Counted from the first letter of the stretch, positions 1 to 12,600 are shown. The stretch is DNA of 64,000 bases from Carex sylvatica (GCA_964058845.1 CAXKVR010000156.1:1-64000); one strand, 5' to 3'. Notes: a model not told the origin generated them from the sequence alone. Numbers and translations: made by a program.

Positions 1-892
1 TGGTGAGGACTATTCCAACAAATGAGTATACCATCACTCACAGACCTCACTATAACAAATGTATGGTGGAATGGAAGAGTAAGTATGGGCCGTCTGCAGA
101 GAGCAGTTTGGGATACCACTTGGGCGTTTCTTTCTTATAAAAAATCCGCATTAGCCCTCAACACAACCGCGAGTTTTGCACACTCAACTACTTACGTAAA
201 ACTAGACGACTTCTTCTATTTATGCTTTGACTAGGGTAGGTGGCTTGGATCCTGGGTAAAATCTCCTTCTTTTATGTAGAACGTTCACCGATAAGGTTAG
301 ATTGGTACATCATTTTTTTGATAATACGATGATGGACATTCATATTGGGCGAATTTTGGATAAAGATGTGACGTTCTGGAGGACATGATTATATATTCTT
401 GAATTAGATTTACGTTCATGATGATTATATAGAGAACTAGAAAAACATAAGTAAATCTTTTGTAGTTTTTTCAAAAAAAAAAAAATATGTATGTTGAAGC
501 TTATGCTTTCAACCTTAGAAAAACATAACAGTTAAAAGTGCGCATAAATACTATTCCTTATACGTTATCATATACAATAATAGTTAAAATAAAAATTACA
601 AAATTATATTTATTTTTTTACTCGTTTATTCAGTCTATACCGTGTTTGATAAGACGAGAATATATATATATATATATATATATATTTTGTCTATCTTATT
701 GGTACTAATACGAGAATATATATATATTTTGTCTATCTTATTGGTACTAGTAGAGATAAAAAAAAATTTATTAACATAACGAGTAAAAAATATAAATGGT
801 TCCATCCAACCCGTTTTGTACCCATTGACATCTCAAACCCAAAGGTTACATGCCGCCCGAAACATGTTATATAGAATTCAAACTAGAGAATA
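1..892. other. AT-rich non-coding sequence
   Basis: I see no supportable gene. The open frame at 22-234 encodes 70 residues with no motif I recognise and no splice context. The stretch holds homopolymer A and T runs and two TA-rich tracts. Confidence 0.5.
661..687. repeat. (TA)n microsatellite
   Basis: An uninterrupted TA dinucleotide run of about 13 units. It lies in a locally duplicated block: the flank TTTTGTCTATCTTATTGGTA recurs after a second, shorter TA tract at about 716-727. Confidence 0.85.
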
Positions 893-1270
893 GTTCAAAT
901 GTCTTCATTTTTTGTGCCTTCATCACGCCTCTATTTTTAAAAACTTAAATGTCAAAATAAAACAGATAGATGTGATTTATATTATTTTCTCTATGTGTCC
1001 ATAAAAAATTATCACATTTTGATTTTATTTTTATATGAATCAATAAGTTGAAAAGTCAACGTCTAAAAATTATTCACATTAGTATGCATGTTTACAAGCT
1101 CAAGATGATAATCAAAATAAAGTTGAAATATCATAATTTTTTATACGTGCATAGATAAAATGATATAGTTCATATCCAACATTTTATTTTGAATTTTAAA
1201 ATTTAAATTTTGAGTTATTAAAATTTATAAAGATAGAGATATAAAAAATAGAGGTATTTGAACTCTAACT
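890..1270. mobile_element. Foldback MITE, family 1, copy A
   Basis: The left arm begins TTCAAATGTCTTCATTTTTT. The right arm is its imperfect reverse complement, ending AAAAAATAGAGGTATTTGAA. The two halves also pair internally (TTATTTTGA-type blocks and the TTATCACATTTTGATTTTA region). Related sequence recurs at about 31354-31772 as a full copy and at about 10545-10740 as a half copy, which supports a transposed unit. No clear target duplication was found, so the ends are approximate. There is no coding capacity. Superfamily not assigned. Confidence 0.6.
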
Positions 1271-1609
1271 CGTCAAACCATATGGCTAGTTTGGCAGCAT
1301 AGTGGTCAAAAACATGGTAAGCGCAACTTCCTTTCGTCTGCTTCTGTCTCTCTCTCTCTCTCCCTGTTCGTTTGAAGTTTCATGTCTTTGCCAAAAAAAA
1401 AAAATCATGTTGATCTAGAATTCTATTGGAGCTCTTGTCATGGAAAGTCCCAACCATCATAAGCTGTCCTCAACCACCTCATTCTTTATATATACACCTT
1501 TTTTTTTTGTTTTCTGTGTAATAATGCTTGGCCCAGAATAAAAGCTACCGATTTTTTTATTAATAAAATATATATATATATATATATTGAAGAAGAGGAT
1601 GATTTTTGG

Positions 1610-1920
1610 TCTATCCAACTACAGTGTTCTGAATGAAATAAATTATTCCGTCTAAATTAATGTTTTACTCATTTTGTTTAGCAGAAAAAAAAATTTTTGG
1701 ATGAGATAGATTATCCCGTCTGTAGCATTTTTTTTTTCTAGTTTCTAATTTCATTTTAGAGAATGAAAAAAAATGTTACAGTATCGAACGGGATAATCTA
1801 TCTCGTCTAAGAATTTTTTTTTCTGCTAAGTAAAATTAGTGGAGCACTAATCTGGACAGAATGGTTTGTCCTGTCCAGAACACTGTAGCTGAACGGAATA
1901 AACCATTTCGATCTATCTAT
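1610..1920. mobile_element. Foldback element with CTACAGTGTTCTG termini
   Basis: CTACAGTGTTCTG at about 1620-1632 is mirrored by CAGAACACTGTAG at about 1878-1890. Internally GATAGATTATCCCGTC on the left pairs with GACGGGATAATCTATC-like sequence on the right, around a T-rich/A-rich centre. GGAATAAA-type blocks just outside the right arm resemble sequence just inside the left arm, so the exact ends are uncertain. No target duplication could be fixed. Non-coding. Confidence 0.55.
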
Positions 1921-2384
1921 ATATCGATAAAACTCAAAAGCTATTCCTTTTTTGATATTTTATTTATTTATTTTCTATTAATAAAAAATTCGGTAAAAGC
2001 TAGGATAAGAAGCGTGACGCATATTACATATCCAGGTTCTTTCTTTCGAGGTAGGAGCAGGTCCAATGGACATTGAATTTACTTTTAGGTTCAATTAGTT
2101 CTATTACCGTACGATTACATTAAATTCTGTGCGCATGAAAATTGATAAAAACTCATACGGATTTTAATACAAAGAGCACGATTCTTGATGTAATTAGATG
2201 GCGAGATCATCCATCGAACCAAAGTAGGTCCAATGGGCATCAGACCTACTCCGAAGCAATTTCTTTCCAGTTGAGTTACCACATTCTTTTCCAAGTCAAC
2301 TTCTCTCGACTGAAATTTAGAAACGGAGATAGATGTCGGCCAGCATGGACCCACCCTATTATTTTAAAAACCTTTTGTTATACA

Positions 2385-2829
2385 TATATATGATGAGGTT
2401 GGCTACTATGCTTATATAAGCATACTTCAACATATGCTTATAACTTATTTTTGTGTTTTCAATGTTCAAATGGTCGATCGGAATCGTTCATTTTGTTCTA
2501 CATATTAATATGTTTTTGGAGACCAAATTTTATATTTTTCTGAATTTGTTTACTATTTATTAAGCCAATTTGAAAATCTCTGATCCAACGGTGGCTTCTG
2601 ATTTTACTGTTTTGTTAAGCCACCGTTGGATCAGCGATTTTCAAAGTGGCTTAATAAATAGTAAAAAAATTCAGAAAAATATAAAATTTGGTCTCCAAGA
2701 ACATATTAATATGGAGAACAAGATAAACGGTTCCGATCGACCATTTGAACATTGAAAACACAAAAATAAGTTATAAGCATATGTTGAAGTATGCTTATAT
2801 AAGCATAGTAGCTAACCTCTATATATGAT
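2385..2829. mobile_element. Mutator-type foldback MITE with 10-bp target duplication
   Basis: The element proper is 2395-2819 (425 bp). It begins GAGGTTGGCTACTATGCTTA and ends with the near-perfect reverse complement. The two arms pair over almost their whole length around a centre near 2607. It is flanked on both sides by the identical 10-mer TATATATGAT (2385-2394 and 2820-2829). Long inverted repeats plus a 9-11 bp target duplication are typical of Mutator-like elements, so this is probably a non-autonomous MULE foldback. The 60-codon frames inside it only reflect the palindrome. The ends are seen directly; the family assignment is inferred. Confidence 0.9.
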
Positions 2830-4107
2830 CAGTTAATAAATTATAATGATTGTTATTTAATAACAGGCCTCTCTTGTTCCATCAACGAGAATAATATAAT
2901 AAATGAAATTAATAAGATTTTTATCAATTTCTAATCTAACCGTAATTTTTTTTCTTAATGAATACTTTCAAAAAGTTATCATTCTTAATCTGTTAATCTT
3001 AGTTTTTAAGTACCTTTTTATTTTATTTTTTTGTGTGGCACGCCAAGTCAAATTATTCTCTGAATTTTAATCAAGTGAAAGGTTCAGACAACAAAGTTTG
3101 TCTAGTTTCTTTTATAAATTCTTGAACTATTAGTATAATTTTCTTATCTTATGGAATTAGCTAGATTATTATAGAGAAATTGCAACAAAATTTCTTGATA
3201 GCTTATTGATTGTTAAACTAGGGCCGTTTCCGAGGTTCTTTATGTAAAAAATATCTTTTTTAGAATGCTAATTTAAAAAAAATAATATAATTTTTATAAA
3301 AAAAATTGGGCATAAATAAATTCTTTAATGAAGACATTTGCATTGATAAACAACGTGATTAATGGGCAATAATTCTATAAAAAGCAAAAAGTATATATTT
3401 TTTAAGAGTTATATTAAATCCTAAGCACACCAACCCTATATATATTAAATAAGAAAAGAGATATGATATTAGTGAAACTGTCCAATCTGTAATTTGAGAA
3501 GAGGTAAACTAAATCATACGGATGAAAGCTTAAAATATTTTATAGAATATCATTTATCGTAAATACAACCAATTTAGTAATCATGTCAATATGATCGATA
3601 TATGTTAACAGTGATATAATAATAATATGCTTTGGATTATATACAAAAATATATACTCATGACCGGCTCTTGGATCTGATAATAAAATTCTTGACTCTTA
3701 TCCTGGAATCACAGAACTTACAGGAAACAAACTCGAGGCTAGGAAAAGGGTAGAGAAAGGGAAAAAAAGGGCAACAAGGTATGAGAATCAAATAGTGAAA
3801 GTGCAAAGCTACCAAGTGCACGGTGGAGGATGAAAATAATAATAATAATAATAATAATTATAATAATAAACTAAAAGAAGGGATGAAGAAAAGAGAGAAC
3901 AGGTAAGCCACAAAGATTTAAAGTAGATGCAAAGCATGAGAGGAAAGCGCTTGGTGTGAGATTGTGAGCCAAGAGGGTGGGAAACTGGGAATAAGCAGAG
4001 TGTTTTTCAGATATAAAGCCGCCGGTAGACACGGGAGTACATACAGCTACAGGAGTCGAATCTTATGCAACGTGACTTGCCACCTCTACCATGATTAAGA
4101 GTCCGGA
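2830..4107. other. AT-rich intergenic sequence
   Basis: No gene, RNA or complete element is recognised. It contains an (AAT)n microsatellite at about 3836-3868 and a purine-rich block at about 3735-3960. The latter could be an old gene-flanking sequence but has no supportable coding frame. Confidence 0.45.
3836..3868. repeat. (AAT)n microsatellite
   Basis: A run of AAT units with one interruption (ATTATAATAAT) near its right end. Confidence 0.85.
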
Positions 4108-4450
4108 TTCCTAAAGTAATTCAATTTTTGGATTTTGAATTTTGGATTCGTTTTATTTGTTTGGCTTTTTTTTTTCTTTTTTTGTATTGAAATATCATAA
4201 ATGTTAAATATATTTCTTTAAAAATAGATGTAATACAATATCATTTGATTTATTAGAAAGACTGTAATAAATAACGTGGATTGGATCAACATTTTTTAGA
4301 TCGAATTTTTCGCGGTTGTAAGACATTTCTCTATGTGTTATTGGAAAAATAAATAAAAATGTTTGGATTCTGAGTTATTGATTCCGGTTCAAAAGTCACT
4401 TCTAGATAAATATAAAAAATATTGTCACCCTTCTAGTACATTTAATTTCT
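4108..4450. repeat. Diverged repeat related to the 5825-7043 foldback
   Basis: This stretch shares ordered blocks with 5935-6260: a TTGTATT-A-AAATAT block, TTTCTTT-AAAATAGATG, a GGATCAACATTTTT block, and TTGGATTCTGAGTTATTGAT followed by AAAAGTCA. The same blocks occur in reverse orientation at about 6590-6840. It is therefore a third, solitary arm of that repeat family. Non-coding. Confidence 0.6.
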
Positions 4451-4599
4451 AAATTGACAACTGAATTGCTAAGTTAACTCAAATCGACAACTGAATTGCC
4501 AATCTAACATACCCTTATAGTTGCCAAGTTAACTCAAATCGACAACTGAATTGCTAATCTAACAAAATGTTGAAATAACGGCATAGCCATTAATCCAAA

Positions 4600-4905
4600 A
4601 AAAGGGTATGTTTAGATGCACTGAGAATAGTGCTATTTTTAGAATAACAGTGTTATTTTATTCTAGAGTCCATTCAAATAATATCAAATGCTATTTCGAA
4701 CAACCATAATAGTCTTGTTCCGCTAACTCAACAAATACTTGAAATAGTGTGAATGAGCTCTTCAATAGTAGCTATTTCAAAGAGTGCATCCAAATAACTT
4801 TTTAGTTATTCTGAATAGCTTTGAATTAGCACCATTCTCAAATAGTAGTTATTCTAGCTATTCTCAATAGTAGCTATTTTAGAATGCATCCAAATTAGCT
4901 AAGAC
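4600..4905. mobile_element. MITE with TTTAGATGCA / TGCATCCAAA termini
   Basis: The left end, GTATGTTTAGATGCACTGAG, is mirrored by GAATGCATCCAAATTAGC at the right end. The interior is filled with inverted AATAGTAGCTATTTTAGAAT-type blocks. End sequences of the TTTGGATGCA type are common in small plant hAT-like MITEs. I could not identify a clean target duplication, so boundaries are approximate. Confidence 0.6.
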
Positions 4906-5315
4906 CAAAAAAATTGCACAGTATTTGACAAATAGACCGGATTTAAACTTACAAGATATGTTACCTTAGGTGATACCAATCTGAGTTGTTCATGTGGAGA
5001 CTACTCATGATATGACCTACGACTTGCTAAGCAGGTTAAAATTATCATCACTTAGTTCATAAATAGAATCAGATTTTCAAACTGTAGAGGTCAAATATAT
5101 ATAAATATCAATTATATAAAAAATTTATATAAAGAATAAGGATCAATTTTACAATATCACACCATTTTATTCTATATTATATAGACAACTATACATAAAT
5201 ACAAAAAATATATACAAAAAATAGAGATTAATTGATTATATTCTCTCTTTTTCTCTCTGCCTCTATGATAGTTATCTGTGGATATTAATAGCGAGTCTAA
5301 TTTAAAAATTATGGA

Positions 5316-5518
5316 GGTCAAACCAGTGTTGTAAAAAACATCTGTCTAGACTGATTAATTGGCCAATTAGTCGTTAGCGGTGACCAAACTGTCATGGATT
5401 TTTTTTTTACTAATCGACCAATTATTTTCGATCATAGCTGATTATTCTCGATTAACCGCTTGGCAGTACTCTGTCTGTCTGACTACCATATACTGTTATT
5501 TACAACACTAAGTAAAAC
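5316..5518. mobile_element. Small hAT-like MITE with CAGTGTTGTAAA terminus
   Basis: The element proper is 5324-5510 (187 bp). It starts CAGTGTTGTAAAAAACA and ends TGTTATTTACAACACTA, an inverted terminal repeat of about 12 bp with mismatches. The flanking 8-mers are GGTCAAAC on the left and AGTAAAAC on the right, 6 of 8 identical, consistent with an old 8-bp hAT duplication. The termini resemble those of the 493-bp element at 8882-9374, so both may derive from one family. Confidence 0.6.
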
Positions 5519-5817
5519 ACTTTTTTTTTTTGCATCAAAAGTGTCCATTGACAATGGGAGTCAAATATGAAAAGGAATGAATTATCTAAAATTTTCATAC
5601 TAAAAATAAAGATTAATTGTACATAAATAGAGCTCAATTAACTCCATTCACTTCGAATGCCTCAAACTCCACCCCTGATGGCTTAGATTTAAAAAACGGA
5701 CCAATGTTAATCCCTGAATACATGTAAACACTTAACTAGTTATTTTAATAATAAGATATTTTTAACACGTAATAATTAAAAAAACCCGGACGATTGTGTA
5801 TTAAAAAAAAATTGCAC

Positions 5818-7050
5818 TATATACGCCGAAATTTTTATTAATATCCAAAAAATATATAAAATTTCAGAAACTATTCTGGTTTTTGTGCTTTTTCGAAATC
5901 TATCCAAAATGCAAATTTTTTTTGTGGTTTCAATTTTTTTTTGTATTTTTATATTTCTTTTTAGTTAAATAGAAGTATTTATAATTTATTTACTTTTTGT
6001 ATTAAAATATTAGAAATATTTTATATATTTCTTTGAAAATAGATGGAATACTATATAATTTAATTTATTGGAAAAACTGCTACAAATAATATGGATCAAC
6101 ATTTTTCATGCCAGATTTTTTGCGACTGTAAAAAAAACTAATATATTTTTGTATGTGCTATTGGAAAAAAAAATGCTTGGATTCTGAGTTATTGATCCTG
6201 GTTTAAAAGTCATTTATAAGTAAATACAGAAAATATTATCATCCTTCAAGTAAATTTAATTTCTAAAAAGTTGTCTCCATTTTTGAAAAAAAAAGTTATT
6301 TAATGATTATTATTCAAGAAGAATTGTCAAAATAGATACAACTAAGAGTTATCTATCATAGTAACGGCATTTCATTCGATTTGAAATAAGAAGCAATTCT
6401 CCATTGATAGCAAAAAGTTATCCATTAAGCGGAGGAAATAGCATTACATTAAGCTGAAAGGATGGACTCATAGGGTTAGCTACCTAGCCAACTTTTCGAA
6501 TGAAATGCCGTTACTATGATAGATAACTCTTAGTGTGAAAAGGGCTATTACTTTCTAATTAATAGGTACAGCCAAAGAATATGAACTATACAAGGATCGC
6601 AATATTTTATGTATTATCTAGAAGTGACTTTTGAACCGGGATCAATAACTCTCCAAACATTTTTTTTTTCAATAACTCATAAAGAAATATATTAATTTTT
6701 TCTTACAACCTCAAAAAAACCTGTATGAAAAATATTGATCCGGATTATTTGTAGCAGTCTTTCTAATAAATCAAATTATATAGTATTCCGTCTATTTTCA
6801 AAGAAATATTTCTAATATTTCAATAAAAAAATAAAAAAATTCTATTTAACTATTTTTTTAAAATACAAAAAATTGAAACCACAAAAAATTATATCGTTTT
6901 TTTAAAACTGCAAAAAAAAATTGCAGTTTGGAATTCCGAAACCGCAAAAAAAAAAATTACGGTTTGAGTAGATTTAAAAAAAAATCAAAACCTGGATAGT
7001 TTCTGATTTTTTTTTTTTTTTGGATATTAATAAAAATTTCGGCTATATAC
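5818..7050. mobile_element. 1.2-kb foldback transposon
   Basis: The element proper is 5825-7043. GCCGAAATTTTTATTAATAT at the left is mirrored by ATATTAATAAAAATTTCGGC at the right. The direct repeat TATATAC flanks both sides (5818-5824 and 7044-7050). The arms extend inward for roughly 400-600 bp with partial pairing. Examples are GAACCGGGATCAATAACTC opposite a diverged TTATTGATCCTGG block, and GTAACGGCATTTCATTCGA near 6360 opposite TCGAATGAAATGCCGTTAC near 6497. No transposase frame remains. A 7-bp duplication fits no superfamily cleanly; an eroded 8- or 9-bp duplication is possible. Confidence 0.75.
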
Positions 7051-7595
7051 GTTCAGAAATGGACATAAGATGGCCACTTGAAGTAACTCCGCTCATTACT
7101 CTTTATTAATCGTTATTTCTTAGAAGGTTAATATTTTGAAATCATTAATTGATAAGACTTACGGATAAAAAAACTTTTAAATAGACAAAAGTTTGGTTTT
7201 ATTTACAAAAAATAGGAAAAAAAATCAATAATAATACATTTTTGGTTACAACATCTTAACACCTGTGCCATTTTGATTTTGTTGTCCTTCAATAAAATAT
7301 TGGTAAGCTTATAAACTTTCATTTTATTCCGGTTTTCAGTGTAATCTGACCATAATTTAACAACAAAATTCATTCTCCTTCTTAATAGATACTAAGCCAA
7401 TTGTTGACTTAATTTGTACTACATAATATCAGTTTTAATTTTTCCATTGAGTTTGCTACCTGTTAATTTATTTCTACTTTGTAATCTTCAATTGATAATC
7501 ATAACAATTTTATTTTTAGTTGTACATAGATGTCTGATTTTTGAAATTTCGATTATTGGATACCTTTAAAAGATTCATTATTGGTTGAGTTAATT

Positions 7596-8121
7596 AGAAC
7601 ATCTACTTTATAGATTGTTTAATTAACTAAAAATAAATTTTGTTTTCAAAATGCACCAATATCATCTATTAGTTTTATAGCATCTTCTATAATTGCTATA
7701 ACTTCATATTGGTGTAAGACTCGTTTGCATAATTCATATTTTAAATTATCATTGATTATGCCTTTTAATGTTTCTCTTTTTGACTCAGATATAATTCTAT
7801 CGGATACGGACTCGCAGGACAGAGTCAGCTCCCTTATGGATTCAGAAGTTGACCCTTCTCTTGGTTTACAAGGGTCAGATGACAATGATATCTATGATGT
7901 CATTGATGAAGCAGCTGGATTGGTCTTTAGTTGATACTAGCTCATTTTCCACTAGTGTGATTGCTATTAGTGATTGATATTAGTGTGATTATATTTTTCT
8001 GATATGTTACTATATTTTGTGGATGATCGATACTAATCAGTTGATGTTTTATAATTAGATATTCAGTGCTATATACTATTTTTGTATAATGAAAATTCAC
8101 TTTTGTCAAAAAAAACAAAAA
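7596..8121 (+). mobile_element. Possible 5'-truncated LINE-like retrosequence
   Basis: The stretch ends in an A-rich tail (AAAAAAAACAAAAA at about 8108-8121) after a T-rich trailer. Its composition at 7780-7930 is more coding-like than the surroundings (frame 7725-7934, acidic). A decamer GAGTTAATTA occurs on both sides (7587-7596 and 8132-8141), but on the right it is separated from the A-tail by about 10 bp, so it may be coincidence. I recognise no reverse-transcriptase motif. Confidence 0.25.
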
Positions 8122-8140
8122 TCTATCCATCGAGTTAATT

Positions 8141-8873
8141 AAGGCCTGCTAAAGCTTATTTACATGTACTATTAACATTATATGGTCAATTTGGTAGACC
8201 CGGTCTATATATATGGCATAGTAGCTTCTATAACATTCGAAGAGAATCTCGGGTTTTAACCAAGTATATATATCATAACATTCTAAAAGAAGTATCAGTT
8301 ATTGAGAAAAAAAAAAGATATATGCTCATTCTGGAATTCGTATCCTCTGCACTAACTCAAAAAGGAATTTTGAGTTAATACATCTGAACCGTCCCAATCA
8401 ATTTTAAAATTCGTGCAAGTCAGATCTGCACAAATTTAAAGACCCCTATGTTATAGGTAGAGGTCGGAAGAGCTCCGTTTTCAATCATACGGTCCATATC
8501 CATTAACTGAGAAGATTCTCTTTGGAGTTAATGCAGACGATGCGGACTCTCATTCTGGGCCAGCCCAAGTCACAGTAACTTTTTTCTAGACATGGTTTAT
8601 AGTGGACCTATGTACGAGAGTAAAAAGTACATGTGGGCAGTGCTTTAAATTAGTGTTTTAATATGTGATTTATATGTGTCGCATATGCGAATTTTTATAA
8701 AGACTTATATATATGAATTTTAAATGAGAATTTATCTATATATAAATAAGTGTACGGTAATATGTGGTGTAAACCAATATTAATATACTCTAAACTGATA
8801 TTTTTATCACTGTTAATATACTTAAATCAATATTTTTTATCACTGTTAATATATTCTAAGCCGGTAATATGTG
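8141..8873. other. Intergenic sequence without recognisable feature
   Basis: AT-rich sequence with short local repeats such as CTGATATTTTTATCACTGTTAATATA near 8800-8850. No supportable gene. Confidence 0.4.
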
Positions 8874-9382
8874 GTATAAACCAGTGTTTTAAAAATCGGT
8901 TTTTATGCGGTATGCGAAAATCCACCGCATACTGCATATACGGTATGCGGTCACATATACGGATTTTTATTCGGATTTATATATGCAGATTTTATAATTA
9001 AAATTCATATTAATTTATATACAAATAAAGTATTTATAATTGACTGTACATGTTAAACTGATATTGAGTATTGGGTGGAGATCTGATCGGTGGAGATATT
9101 GAGTGACGAAGATAAGGTAGGATCGCACATGAGAGGAGATGAGATTTAGGTTTAGGCGTTTAGCGGATTTTGTTGGGTAATTAAAATATTGAATTATAAC
9201 TTATGCGGAGCATTATTTCTAAATACGGATTATAATTCGGCTGAACAGAGCATATGCAGAAAAATATATGCAACTAAATATTTGAAATTGTATATTGGAC
9301 TAAATATTTATTTTCTATTCGAATTTTAACTGAATATGAATATTTGGCCGAATAGACTGATTTTTACAACACTGATATAAAC
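8874..9382. mobile_element. Non-autonomous hAT-like element, 493 bp
   Basis: The element proper is 8882-9374. Its termini are CAGTGTTTTAAAAATC on the left and GATTTTTACAACACTG on the right, an imperfect 16-bp inverted repeat. The flanking 8-mers are GTATAAAC (8874-8881) and ATATAAAC (9375-9382), 7 of 8 identical, which fits the 8-bp hAT target duplication. The left interior is rich in GCGGTATGCG / CGCATACCGCATA-type short inverted repeats, as in hAT subterminal regions. No transposase frame is present. Confidence 0.75.
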
Positions 9383-12300
9383 CACTAAATCGTATATTCG
9401 GACCGAATATAGATTTTCTATTCGAATCGCAACCAAATTTTCGGCTGAATAGACTGAATATTACTACACTACTTTAAATAGCGAATTCATATTGCGTAAG
9501 CTACCTCAAATTTTATGTTTGAATCTGAAGTTTGAACTGTCTGATCTGCATTGGCACTAATATTGAAGCGACCATGTGCAATCCATCTCGGACTAAATCC
9601 GAACTCAAAATTTTAGTTATTTCATAATCCGGACTCCTACCTATCAATTTCAAAGTCCAAAAAAATCGATCCGAATCGCTTAACATAATATCCGTATTAA
9701 AATGCGCTCGGAAACCAAAGTTTATATATTTTTAATTTTATTTACTGTTTTTATTAGATAAGTACAAATCGTTATTTTTGGAGAGTTTATAAACATAGAT
9801 TACAAATCTATACAAAAATGTAAAAGTTTTTAGAAAATATAAAATTTGATCTTCAAACATATTTTAATATAAAGATCACGCTATTTGAATTTAAATTTTA
9901 AAAAAAGAAGGAGATAAATGATGTGAAGCGTGATTGGACATGAAAAACATGAGGCATTTGACTCTTCTCATACTATATAACAATTTTGATCAACTTTTAA
10001 TTTTTTGACTTCATTTATATTTATTATTAATTATTAATTATTTTTCATTCTAGAAAACTGAATAGATAGTTTTTTTTAATTGAAACGGATCTATAGAGAA
10101 GGAAGATTAATGGTCTAAGCTCTGACTCTAAGTTGAAATATATCCTGACTCCTGAGTTTTAGCTGCTTCGCCTCTCTTCTTTATTGCCAACGAATTGTTA
10201 TTAAATCTCTTTTTATGGTTATTGGAATTGAGCATTCATTCATCCTCTTCTAATCTTGCTATTCGATTATATGTGTACTTGCAAATTGTAATTCTCCTTT
10301 TAATCGGAATCAGTCATAATGTTTTTTTTTTATTTGGTAACAAATTTTCAGTTGTTAATATTTCTTGACGAGTTGCGAAAAATGACCAACTTATTATCTT
10401 AAAGTTCGAAATCCATCACCCGAATTATTAAAATTTTGAAGTGAGGTAAACACTTTTTTGAAGTGCAATGGTTGGTTGTCTAAACTGAAAAATGAATACT
10501 TCAATACTTCATTATTTTTTTCTTCTTCTGTAAAATCGGTAAAATATAATGAGAGTTCAAATGTCTTTATTTTTTTTACCTTCATCATGCCTTCATTTTT
10601 AAAAACTTTAATAACTCAAAATAAAACCGTTGAATATGAACTACATCATTTTATCTATACACATGTAAAAAATTATGACATTTCAACTTTATTTTGATTG
10701 CCATCTTGAGCTTGTAAAAATGTATACTAATTGAACATAGGGGTTTGCTTCCTTTGCAGTTGTATTGAATCCATTAGATGGTTCCAAACCAAACTAAACC
10801 GTTTATTTCATATTACATAAGTACAGATTTTAATCGTTAACTATTAGTCTTATTTACCATCATTAGCCGTTGAAACTAAAGGATGACAAACAAATAATGA
10901 TAATTATTAGGTAACTTAAAAACTTGTATTACTTAAAATTATAACAAATTAATATATATATTAATTAAACACATCAGTTACATAGTATTATTATTTCTTA
11001 ATGTTAACATATAACAAATGAGTAACGAATAATTATTAAATTACTGATAACTTATACAATATAACTAATAAATATATTAATTTAAACATGTCAAGTACAT
11101 ATTATATGTAGAGGAGGGATTCACTTACAATATTTGAAAGTTACAATATCTTACAATAATTTGATTTTGTGATTTTCAAAGTCCCAATAGTTGATCCAAA
11201 TCGTTAAACATGATCTCTATATCAAAATGAGCTTTAAGATCAAAATTTTCATTTTTTGAATTTTTTTACTATTTAGGACCACTGAATAATATAAGTATGT
11301 AATATGAGGAAGTACAATTGTTAATCACATATTTTTTTAAGAAACTAGATTACTAATTAAATAATATTACATAAAATATTGTATAAATTAGTCTCATAAA
11401 ATATACTAATTAACTAAAATTATATTAATATAAATCAATCATGTCATAATAATAATATACTATACAGTAAAAGTAAATTAACATGTTAATTATAACATAA
11501 GTAAAGGGTACATAACAGTTGTTATACGTACACTCATTATCGAACTTTTTTCTTATTAATTATATCATTATTCATTATGTTAATAAAAACAATTAATTAT
11601 TTCATATCGTCTTACAGAACACAATACTACAACTAACAAGATATATAAAGGGATAAAAAAAGGTTTACTGAATTACTGGTACTCCTATTTTCGCCTTTCA
11701 AACCGGATCATGTCATCAATATTCAATAACACCGCCACTTATCACATTATTGTGGAGTGTTACGTAAGATATGGATAATTTCAAGCGGTGGTCGTTATAC
11801 TATGATTACTATCCCATTTGTTTAATTACTGAAACAAGTACGTACGTAAAAAAAGTAAATTAACGATGATAACAGTAACAGTAACAGTCCCATAGAATAT
11901 AAAATTATGAAGTCCACAGTCCAGAGTTGACGGACAAACCGCCCCTAGGAAAGAGATGAATTACCATAATAATTTTTTTCTAGTTGAATAAAGTACGGTA
12001 CAAATACTACACTGTTTATCATCCAAAACAACACTTACAAGTTAATCTCCTGCTTTCCCCGTTTATTAATGGATCTAGAACCTTCTCCCTTTGCGCTTGT
12101 CGCTATCAAATGCTTGTTATTATAATACGGAAACATATTTAAATTCCACTTGCGGAGCTGCCTCTTCCTCAATGTCTACATGTCCCTGCAAAATCACGAA
12201 ATTTAATCCATTCTCGAGTCTAGAAAATGCTGCCAACAAATATTTTCATAAAGCTGTCGTTGAGTTAAACTATTGTCAATACATAATCTATTAAGATACT

Positions 12301-12600
12301 TTTATCAAAAAAATAACCTATTAAGATTATGAGAAAGAAAAGTTAAATGATGGTATTGTTAAATTTCTAATATTGGAAAATATCATTACTGAAAGAAAGT
12401 AAAATACTAATCTTTTAATTATCCAAACATAAAACTAATTCAATAAATTATTTAGTCTAAATTCTTAGTATGATTTTCTATTACTAATTATCAACGGTAG
12501 TTGATTACTTGATTCTTATAAAAAAATCTTGGGCTGTTGCCATCATGAAAACATAATATGATATTACCATATTTTGTAGAGGTGACAACAGAAATGTTGC
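9383..12600. other. AT-rich intergenic sequence with repeat relics
   Basis: No gene can be supported. The stretch contains relics of a dispersed family recognisable by GATCCGAATCG...TTAA followed by a GATC-poor AT block (about 9665-9870 and 11190-11275). It also contains a half copy of foldback family 1 at 10545-10740. The rest is low-complexity AT sequence. Short open frames here show no motif or splice context. Confidence 0.45.
10545..10740. repeat. Half copy of foldback family 1 (copy C)
   Basis: It starts GAGTTCAAATGTCTTTATTT and runs through TGAACTACATCATTTTATCT and GATTGCCATCTTGAGCTTGT, in the same order as the first half of the copy at 31354-31772. It stops at ATACTAATTGAACATAG without the second arm. 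Most likely a truncated element. Confidence 0.6.

Noticed and set aside
2115..2755. Small open frames at 2115-2354, 2142-2393 and 2570-2755
   Set aside because: They overlap a long palindrome or its edge, have no recognisable domain, and are explained by the foldback structure.
7646..7934. Opposed acidic frames at 7646-7885 (minus) and 7725-7934 (plus)
   Set aside because: Both are short and share the same bases. I recognise no domain. At most they mark a truncated retrosequence, reported with low confidence.
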